From: Thermomicrobiaceae bacterium
GTDB taxonomy: Bacteria > Chloroflexota > Chloroflexia > Thermomicrobiales > Thermomicrobiaceae
Direction of reading: 5' to 3'
NCBI GenBank assembly: GCA_007124395.1
Contig: SLFF01000013.1
Coordinates: forward strand, 1 to 6,983
DNA: 6,983 nucleotides
Shown: in pieces, positions 1 to 4,149 of the stretch
Layout: each line of letters starts with the position of its first letter
Numbering within the stretch: the stretch's first letter is position 1
Program-made: the position numbers and the translations under genes
The notes under the pieces: generated by a model
Seen by the model: only the letters and a program-made list of their open reading frames with translations
The model's database searches: none
What the model was told of the DNA's origin: nothing

Positions 1-350
1 TCATCACCGTAACCCGGACATTCGGTCCTACCCAGTGGCTGGCGCTCACGGTCAGCGCTGTGCTTGCGCTCGTGGTCGCGTATCTACTCTGGTACCGTGG
101 ACTCAGCATTCTGGAGCCAACGCAGATCGCCGTTTATGTCTACATGGTTCCGGTTTTCGGCGCGCTCGGTGCCTGGCTGTTGCTCGGTGAGCGCATCACG
201 ATTTTCGTTCTCCTTGGTGGGCTGACGATTCTTACCGGCGTTATCATCACCAACACCAGCCGGAGCGGCTCAGTAGACCGGATCCTCCGGCGCTACCGGG
301 CTGACAAGGCATCCGGACAAACAGGAAAGGGATCTGGAACCGATGAGTGA
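1..350 (+). CDS. EamA/DMT-family permease, C-terminal part (5' end outside window)
   Basis: This is the C-terminal end of an inner-membrane permease of the drug/metabolite transporter (EamA) superfamily. The reading frame is open from base 3, so the real start lies to the left. About 115 residues are visible. They hold three hydrophobic segments: one beginning [20 protein letters not shown], one around [20 protein letters not shown], and one around [18 protein letters not shown]. The 'LLLGERIT' turn between the last two is typical of the second EamA repeat. A hydrophilic basic tail of about 30 residues follows, placing the C-terminus outside the membrane. The stop codon (348-350) overlaps the start of moaC by 8 bp, which suggests translational coupling in one operon. 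The substrate cannot be told; EamA proteins export a range of small metabolites. A functional link to molybdenum cofactor synthesis is not implied by the family. Confidence 0.85.
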   Translation, partial: ITVTRTFGPTQWLALTVSAVLALVVAYLLWYRGLSILEPTQIAVYVYMVPVFGALGAWLLLGERITIFVLLGGLTILTGVIITNTSRSGSVDRILRRYRADKASGQTGKGSGTDE

Positions 351-837
351 ACTGACACACTTCGACGAACACGGCCGGGCGCACATGGTCGATGTCGGAA
401 GTAAAGAGTCGACAAAGCGACGAGCTGTCGCTCGTGGACGAATCACCATGCTGCCGGAGACATTGGCCCTGATCGAATCCGGAGAAGCCGGCAAGGGCGA
501 TGTACTCGGAGTTGCCGAAATCGCCGGAATCATGGCAGCCAAGCGCACCTCGGATCTCATCCCGCTCTGCCATCCACTGCCGCTGACGTCGGTCAAATTG
601 ACGCTGACCCCGAATTCAGCCGAGAGCGCCGTCGACATCGAAGCTGCCGTGGAGACCACCGGCAAGACCGGCGTGGAGATGGAAGCTCTCACCGCCGTCA
701 ACATCGCCGCCCTGACGATCTATGACATGGTCAAAGCAGTCGACCGCTGGATGGTGATCAGTGATATTCGTCTGGAAGAGAAGACTGGCGGAAAGTCCGG
801 GGACTGGAAGCGAGAGGAACAGGTATCAGGGACTTGA
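343..837 (+). CDS. moaC: Cyclic pyranopterin monophosphate synthase MoaC
   Basis: MoaC converts the 3',8-cyclo-GTP made by MoaA into cyclic pyranopterin monophosphate, the first stable intermediate of molybdenum cofactor synthesis in the cytoplasm. The 164-residue product has the usual full length (E. coli MoaC is 161) and aligns without gaps at the N-terminus. Family landmarks are [13 protein letters not shown] near the start, [30 protein letters not shown] in pieces from residue 51, [15 protein letters not shown] (105-119) and [12 protein letters not shown] at the end. Residues K51, K67, C76, H77, E112, E114, D128, K131 and K147 fall at the positions of the conserved active-site residues of E. 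coli MoaC. Residue 136 is Trp where many homologues have Gly; E. coli has Asp there, so the site tolerates change. The ATG at 343 overlaps the permease stop (ATGAGTGA). No other moa gene is in the window. The gene ends inside a hairpin that may be its terminator. Confidence 0.97.
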   Translation: MSELTHFDEHGRAHMVDVGSKESTKRRAVARGRITMLPETLALIESGEAGKGDVLGVAEIAGIMAAKRTSDLIPLCHPLPLTSVKLTLTPNSAESAVDIEAAVETTGKTGVEMEALTAVNIAALTIYDMVKAVDRWMVISDIRLEEKTGGKSGDWKREEQVSGT

Positions 838-848
838 TCGTCCCTTTT
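828..848 (+). terminator. Probable intrinsic terminator of moaC, wrapped around its stop codon
   Basis: AGGGAC (828-833) pairs with GTCCCT (840-845) across a six-base loop TTGATC that contains the moaC TGA (835-837); T's continue to 848. The stem is only 6 bp but is perfect and is followed by a short T-run, as in a small Rho-independent terminator. The T-run overlaps the end of the convergent toxin gene. The short stem and T-run keep confidence moderate. Confidence 0.5.
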
Positions 849-1069
849 CAATCGCCGTAGATGTTCGAGCGGTGGCCGATTTCCCGAACCAGAACGCTAC
901 GCTTTTGCCAAAGTGGAACGAACAGGACACGAAGTTTACGAATGTCTCCAGAAAGCGGCTCACCAATGAGCCTGTCGAGAGCATCAAGCACTCGCCGCTG
1001 TTCTGCGGGTTGCAACCGACTGAGCGACCGCTCTGCTTTTCTGGTGAATTCGTAGCTCCATTCAGACAT
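848..1069 (-). CDS. RelE/ParE-superfamily toxin, apparently internally deleted
   Basis: This is the second gene of a type II toxin-antitoxin pair. The N-terminal half (WSYEFTRKAERSLSRLQPAEQRRVLDAL in pieces) is typical of RelE/ParE toxins: a first strand, then two amphipathic helices. The last third (RSVLVREIGHRSNIY) matches their final strand and conserved GHR-x-x-Y ending. Between them GDIRKLR runs straight into VLFVPLWQ. Homologues normally have about 14 more residues here, of the kind 'GxxxxWRLRVGDYR', forming a central strand with a conserved Arg. At 73 residues it is shorter than the usual 85-90. I infer an in-frame deletion of roughly 42 bp near 926-932, which would probably destroy mRNA cleavage or gyrase-type activity, though the antitoxin-binding helices remain. 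The ATG at 1069 overlaps the antitoxin stop by 8 bp (ATGTCTGA); a GTG one codon earlier (1072) is possible. It might be called a pseudogene, but the frame is intact. Confidence 0.75.
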   Translation of the reverse strand: MSEWSYEFTRKAERSLSRLQPAEQRRVLDALDRLIGEPLSGDIRKLRVLFVPLWQKRSVLVREIGHRSNIYGD

Positions 1070-1277
1070 CACGATTCAATCGGTCGCGAATTTCCTCGCG
1101 AGAGATTGTTCGACCCTCAGCCGCATCCCTCAGGTCATCGTCCAGGCCTTCATCAGCGTCATCGGCAGGTTCGTCATCGTCGTCGGCCTGTGCCAGCGCC
1201 AGCATCATTTCGAGGGTCTTGATTCGCTCATCCGGCAGGTCGTCGATAATCCGATGAAGTCGATCTCGAACCGACAT
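1062..1277 (-). CDS. Type II antitoxin of the RelE/ParE-like pair
   Basis: This is a small acidic protein of about 71 residues directly upstream of, and overlapping, the toxin gene, so it is taken as the antitoxin. The N-terminus MSVRDRLHRIIDDLPDERIKTLEMML resembles the helical N-terminal segment of antitoxins that pair with RelE-like toxins in Chloroflexota, Actinobacteria and Cyanobacteria. A very acidic stretch (DDDDEPADDADEGLDDD) follows, then 'EGRTISREEIRDRLNRDV', the common C-terminal toxin-binding motif of the '(A)EGR-x-IS-x-EE' type. The start is placed at the ATG 1277-1275 because GAGGAGA (1290-1284) lies about seven bases before it; the frame also allows GTG at 1292, inside that Shine-Dalgarno. 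No ribbon-helix-helix motif is obvious, so DNA binding is uncertain. A short inverted repeat ATAC-ATC-GTAT (1317-1327) about 40 bp upstream could be an autoregulatory operator, but this is weak. Confidence 0.75.
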   Translation of the reverse strand: MSVRDRLHRIIDDLPDERIKTLEMMLALAQADDDDEPADDADEGLDDDLRDAAEGRTISREEIRDRLNRDV

Positions 1278-1382
1278 CCAACGTCTCCTCACAATTCTTC
1301 AGATTTTCTGGCCTGAATACATCGTATCATCAGACCCCACACCACCTGCACCCCCTCTGGACAACTTCACGATCCTGGACGA

Positions 1383-1400
1383 CACTGTGACCAATCAGTG
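1383..1400. promoter_or_regulatory. Inverted repeat upstream of the alcohol dehydrogenase, possible operator
   Basis: CACTG (1383-1387) and CAGTG (1396-1400) form an inverted repeat with an 8-bp spacer. GTGAC also occurs twice, 11 bp apart (1387-1391 and 1398-1402), about one helical turn. It lies 40 bp before the dehydrogenase start, between two divergent transcription units. Short arms make a chance occurrence quite possible. No convincing -35/-10 pair was found for either direction in 1293-1440. Confidence 0.25.
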
Positions 1401-1440
1401 ACACCGATGTCAAAACATGTGGCGAAGGAGCATTCGGACC

Positions 1441-2514
1441 ATGAAAGCTGCAGTTCTCTGGGAACGTCGAACGCCCCTGAAGATCGAAGAGATCGATCTT
1501 GCTGATCTCGAACCAGGCGACGCACGAGTGAAGATTCAGGCCAGCGGGGTCTGTCACTCTGATCTTCACCACATCAACCGGGAGACGCCGTTCAAGCCGC
1601 CGCTCATTCTCGGCCACGAAGGCGCCGGTGTGGTTGAGGCAGTCGGTCCCGGTGTAACCTCGGTCCAGCCAGGTGATCGCGTGACGATCATGTTCGGCTC
1701 GAAGTGTGGGAACTGTCACTTCTGCAATACCGGCGAAGACTATCTCTGCACCACCCCGCTTCCCGGATACCCGCGCTTCATCCGGAAAGAGGAGCGATTC
1801 ACCCAACTGCTCGGCGTCGGATCATTCGCCGAGTACGTCAATGTCTCTGCCTCCAACCTGGTCAAAGTGCCGGAAGAGCTACCCATCGAGTGCGCGGCAT
1901 TGCTCGCCTGTGGGGTAACCACCGGTCTTGGAGCAACCACCAGCACGGTCAACGTCAAGCCGGGCGACACCGTCGCGGTGATCGGCGTCGGCGGTGTGGG
2001 CATGAATGTCGTGCAGGGTGCGGCACTGGCCGGAGCCTCACGCGTGATCGCCGTCGATCTGGTGGAGCGCAAGCTGGAGCTGGCGCAGCAGTTCGGGGCA
2101 ACCCATCTGGTCAACGCTGGCGATACCGATGCTGTGCAGGAGATCAAAAACCTGACCCACGGACGCGGTGCCGATTATGTCTTCGAGGTCATCGGACGTC
2201 CGGAGACGATCAAGCAGGCCTACGATGCTGCCCGCAACGGTGGCACGGCGGTCGTTGTCGGCCTTGGTGCGTCCGACGAAGAAGTTGGCTTCAACCTTGG
2301 CGAATTGATGCGCTCCGGCAAAGCGATTCAGGGCTGTTTCTACGGCTCGGTTCGCCCGCATGCCGATATTCCACGCTACATCGATCTTTACCTCGATGGG
2401 CGCATCAAGATCGATCAGTTGATCTCCCGCCGCTTCAAGCTGGAGCAGGTCAACGAGGCATTCGATGCGCTCAAAGCCGGAGAAGTTGCCCGCGGCGTAA
2501 TCATGTACGAATAG
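1441..2514 (+). CDS. Zinc-dependent alcohol dehydrogenase (medium-chain MDR family)
   Basis: This is an oxidoreductase of the zinc-containing medium-chain dehydrogenase/reductase family, expected to interconvert an alcohol and an aldehyde with NAD(H) in the cytoplasm. The 357-residue product is a normal length. The N-terminal GroES-like catalytic domain carries the catalytic-zinc ligands C38 (GVCHSD), H59-E60 (GHEGAG) and C157 (LACGVTTG). Structural-zinc cysteines C89, C92, C95 and C103 are all present. The Rossmann domain has GVGGVG at 182-187 and D206 at the end of the next strand (VIAVDLVERK), which favours NAD over NADP. The overall pattern is closest to the class III / benzyl- or aryl-alcohol dehydrogenase branch; the substrate cannot be assigned. 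The ATG at 1441 is chosen because GAAGGAG (1424-1430) sits ten bases upstream; an in-frame ATG at 1417 precedes that ribosome site and is unlikely to be used. A glycine-zipper protein gene follows after 38 bp. Confidence 0.95.
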   Translation: MKAAVLWERRTPLKIEEIDLADLEPGDARVKIQASGVCHSDLHHINRETPFKPPLILGHEGAGVVEAVGPGVTSVQPGDRVTIMFGSKCGNCHFCNTGEDYLCTTPLPGYPRFIRKEERFTQLLGVGSFAEYVNVSASNLVKVPEELPIECAALLACGVTTGLGATTSTVNVKPGDTVAVIGVGGVGMNVVQGAALAGASRVIAVDLVERKLELAQQFGATHLVNAGDTDAVQEIKNLTHGRGADYVFEVIGRPETIKQAYDAARNGGTAVVVGLGASDEEVGFNLGELMRSGKAIQGCFYGSVRPHADIPRYIDLYLDGRIKIDQLISRRFKLEQVNEAFDALKAGEVARGVIMYE

Positions 2515-2552
2515 ACTCGAGCGCTGCACGAATCATCCCGATGAGGCACACG

Positions 2553-2867
2553 ATGAGCCCGAACAACCACGAACACACGGATCAGAGGCACGAGCCCACT
2601 AGTCCGCAAGGAAAGGGCGCCGCAGCGGCCGGTGGCATGGGAATGGGTATTGCCATCGGCCTCAGTTTCGGTGTCGCGATCGGTATGGCGCTGGATAATC
2701 TGGCCATCGGGCTAGCGATCGGAATGGGATTCGGCGTTGCGTTGGGGTCCGCATTTGGCAGCGAACTCAGCGAGGACACGAACTACGAGCCAGTTGAACC
2801 TGACGACGACAGCACCGAAGAGCCAGATTCAGGTTCCACCGAAAATGATTCGTCGAAAACCTCTTGA
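2553..2867 (+). CDS. Small glycine-zipper membrane protein, function unknown
   Basis: The product is 104 residues and I do not recognise a named family. It has three parts: a hydrophilic, His/Gln-rich N-terminus (1-22), a Gly/Ala-rich hydrophobic core (about 23-69) and a highly acidic Ser/Asp/Glu tail (70-104). Within the core, glycines fall exactly every fourth residue at 28, 32, 36, 40, 44 and again at 53, 57, 61, 65, 69, with D48-N49 between the runs. The two runs are an internal repeat: residues 32-44 and 53-65 match at 9 of 13 positions. This fits two closely packed transmembrane helices joined by a polar turn, with both tails on the same side; that topology is inferred. The start at 2553 is chosen for GAGG (2543-2546) six bases upstream; an ATG at 2541 lacks a ribosome site. 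It probably shares the dehydrogenase transcript. Its TGA lies within the -35 box of the next promoter. Confidence 0.7.
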   Translation: MSPNNHEHTDQRHEPTSPQGKGAAAAGGMGMGIAIGLSFGVAIGMALDNLAIGLAIGMGFGVALGSAFGSELSEDTNYEPVEPDDDSTEEPDSGSTENDSSKTS

Positions 2868-2892
2868 CAGACCGTCTGAAACCGACTAATAT
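2864..2892 (+). promoter_or_regulatory. Consensus sigma-70 promoter, rightward, driving an RNA rather than an obvious protein
   Basis: TTGACA (2864-2869) is a perfect -35 box and TAATAT (2887-2892) a 5/6 -10 box, with the optimal 17-bp spacer. The predicted start of transcription is A2899 or A2900. The -35 overlaps the stop codon of the upstream gene, so the promoter is independent of that transcript. This is by far the best promoter in the window, and no good protein gene follows on this strand before the convergent rsmI. Confidence 0.8.
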
Positions 2893-2898
2893 CTCTTT

Positions 2899-3131
2899 AA
2901 CGATCCCGAGGAGTTGACCACGGATCGACGCACTGCCGAACTGATGTTCATCACGTAGGTAGTTCCGATTGGGTGTGAAGAGCCTGATCAAGCGGACGAA
3001 CGGGAAACTGTTCAGCCGATTACGGAAATTCAGCTACTTGTGGCGGTACGGTGAAGACCGGTACGTTGGAAGTTAGCGAGAGTTCGTGGAAGAGTGTCGA
3101 TGTCCGGAAGGCTCGTCGGGGTCGTCTTTTT
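2899..3131 (+). ncRNA. Candidate structured small RNA, about 230 nt, 6S RNA-like rod
   Basis: From the predicted start at 2899/2900 the transcript can form a nested set of long-range helices. Closing stem: 2900-2909 with 3116-3125 (one G-U), then a G-G mismatch and 2911-2913 with 3112-3114. Next: 2921-2928 with 3097-3106 (2-nt bulge at 3101-3102) and 2931-2934 with 3093-3096. Then 2937-2942 with 3081-3086. Apical arm: 2952-2958 with 3034-3042 (2-nt bulge), then 2963-2972 with 3016-3027 (2-nt bulge, one G-U). A side hairpin is 3046-3052 with 3057-3064 (GAAG loop, one bulged G). The first base of the closing stem is the predicted start, and TTTTT (3127-3131) follows its last base. The order, closing stem, bubble starting near nt 44, apical stem, is that of 6S RNA, which binds RNA polymerase as a promoter mimic. 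Against 6S: greater length and a large 3' bubble. It is convergent with rsmI, so it is not a leader. Structure was traced by eye. Confidence 0.65.
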
Positions 3132-3146
3132 ATGCCCTCATTCTCC

Positions 3147-3162
3147 CCTGATCCCGATCAGG
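3147..3162. terminator. Hairpin over the rsmI stop codon, possible bidirectional terminator
   Basis: CCTGAT (3147-3152) and ATCAGG (3157-3162) form a perfect 6-bp stem with a CCCG loop, overlapping the rsmI stop (3158-3160). It lies where two convergent transcripts end. Neither side has a proper T-tract directly after the stem, so classical intrinsic termination is not well supported; it may instead protect 3' ends. Confidence 0.3.
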
Positions 3163-3991
3163 ATTCATCTTTCAATTTCAGTACCAGATCATAAGCGTCG
3201 CTGCGGCTGATCCGGCAGGTCCGGGCCACCTCGCGAGCTACCTTACTGGTCGCCAGCCCCTGAACCAGCAACGTCCGGGCAATAGTCTCGGCCTCTCCCA
3301 CTTCATCAACATCCGAGCCGGAATCGACCAGCGCCGAAATGACCACTACATACTCCCCCGGTGGAGGTGGATCACCGATCTGCGTCACCACTTCAGCTAC
3401 TGATCCGCGGTAGACCGTCTCGTGCAGCTTGGTCAACTCCCGGCAAACCGCCACCGCCTGATCCGGATAGATACCGGCCAGGTCGGCCAGACTATCCACG
3501 ATCCGGTGAGGCGATTCGAACACCACCACCGGGTAGCCCGTTCCCAGCACCCGGGTGAAGAACGGCACCCGATCGCGACTTCGTCGCGGCGCGTATCCGG
3601 CGAACAGAAATCCGGCATCAACTAGCCCCGAGAGTGCAACAGCCGAAGTGACGGCCGACGGCCCGGGGATCACTTCGATGTCGATTCCCGCGCTGGATAC
3701 CGCACGCACTAGCTCCACACCGGGATCGGAGATGCCCGGCATCCCGGCATCGGTGATCAACGCGACATCGCCATCCGACAGAACATCGAGAATCTCCTCG
3801 ATCCGCATTTCGGAAGAATCCCCGTGAAAACTGATCAACTGGGCGCGAACTTCGAAGTGCTGCAACAAGCGCCCCGAATGCCGGGTGTCTTCGGCCGCGA
3901 TGAGATCGACGTTCTCCAGAATCCGGACCGCCCGATAGGTCATGTCTTCCAGATTGCCGATCGGCGTCCCGACGATGTACAGCGTTCCCAT
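3158..3991 (-). CDS. rsmI: 16S rRNA (cytidine-1402-2'-O)-methyltransferase RsmI
   Basis: RsmI is an SAM-dependent methyltransferase of the tetrapyrrole-methylase fold that 2'-O-methylates C1402 in the decoding centre of 16S rRNA. The 277-residue length is normal. The family motifs appear in order: LYIVGTPIGNLEDMTYRAV (4-22), DLIAAEDTRHSGRLL (29-43), ISFHGDSS (53-60), ALITDAGMPGISDPG (77-91), VIPGPSAVTSAVALSGL (107-123), FAGYAPRR (130-137), VFESPHRI (157-164) and CRELTKLHE (183-191). The C-terminal segment (about 235-275) is the small helical domain ending in LATSKVAREVARTCRISRSDAYDLV. The HGDSS stretch differs from the more common 'H-x-HNE' version but the core is intact. The ATG at 3991 has GGAG (4004-4001) nine bases upstream. 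It is divergent from dnaX. No clear promoter was found for it; TTGAAA (4026-4021) is a possible -35 without a matching -10. Confidence 0.97.
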   Translation of the reverse strand: MGTLYIVGTPIGNLEDMTYRAVRILENVDLIAAEDTRHSGRLLQHFEVRAQLISFHGDSSEMRIEEILDVLSDGDVALITDAGMPGISDPGVELVRAVSSAGIDIEVIPGPSAVTSAVALSGLVDAGFLFAGYAPRRSRDRVPFFTRVLGTGYPVVVFESPHRIVDSLADLAGIYPDQAVAVCRELTKLHETVYRGSVAEVVTQIGDPPPPGEYVVVISALVDSGSDVDEVGEAETIARTLLVQGLATSKVAREVARTCRISRSDAYDLVLKLKDES

Positions 3992-4071
3992 AGATCATCG
4001 CTCCAGGGTCTGTCAGAGAATTTCAAGTGTTCGACGGTGGCGGTTCGGGTGCGGGGATGAATGCTGACCGG

Positions 4072-4077
4072 TATAAT
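4072..4077 (+). promoter_or_regulatory. Perfect -10 box, possible dnaX promoter
   Basis: TATAAT sits 73 bp before the preferred dnaX start and is flanked by CCGG on both sides (4068-4071 and 4079-4082), a small inverted repeat that might be a control site. No good -35 box is found at 16-18 bp spacing and there is no TGn extension, so support rests on the -10 alone. If real, transcription would begin near 4084, excluding the upstream in-frame starts at 4027 and 4057. Confidence 0.35.
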
Positions 4078-4149
4078 TCCGGCCTACATGCCATTGAGTC
4101 CTTACTGCCGACAGGGACGGATCCAGACCAGAAAGTTGATGCACAGCGT

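Noticed and set aside
1480..1515. GATC-rich palindromic stretch at the start of the dehydrogenase
   Set aside because: It is within coding sequence and is explained by the Lys-Ile-Glu-Glu-Ile-Asp-Leu codons.
1704..2552. Long second reading frame overlapping the dehydrogenase, continuous with the glycine-zipper gene
   Set aside because: The upstream part is Arg/Cys-rich and lies in another frame across a clear zinc dehydrogenase; only the part from 2553 has a ribosome site and a sensible sequence.
2767..2991. 74-residue minus-strand frame across the glycine-zipper tail and the ncRNA promoter
   Set aside because: It is antisense to a strong promoter and to the coding tail, has no ribosome site and no recognisable features.
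3095..3120. GTCCGGAAGG resembling part of the SRP RNA conserved loop
   Set aside because: The rest of the SRP signature (GGAAGGAAGCAG context and its flanking helix) is missing, and this segment pairs with 2921-2928 and the closing stem.
2900..3131. RNase P RNA or tmRNA as the identity of the structured RNA
   Set aside because: Too short for RNase P RNA and lacks its conserved core; no CCA end, tRNA-like domain or tag reading frame for tmRNA.
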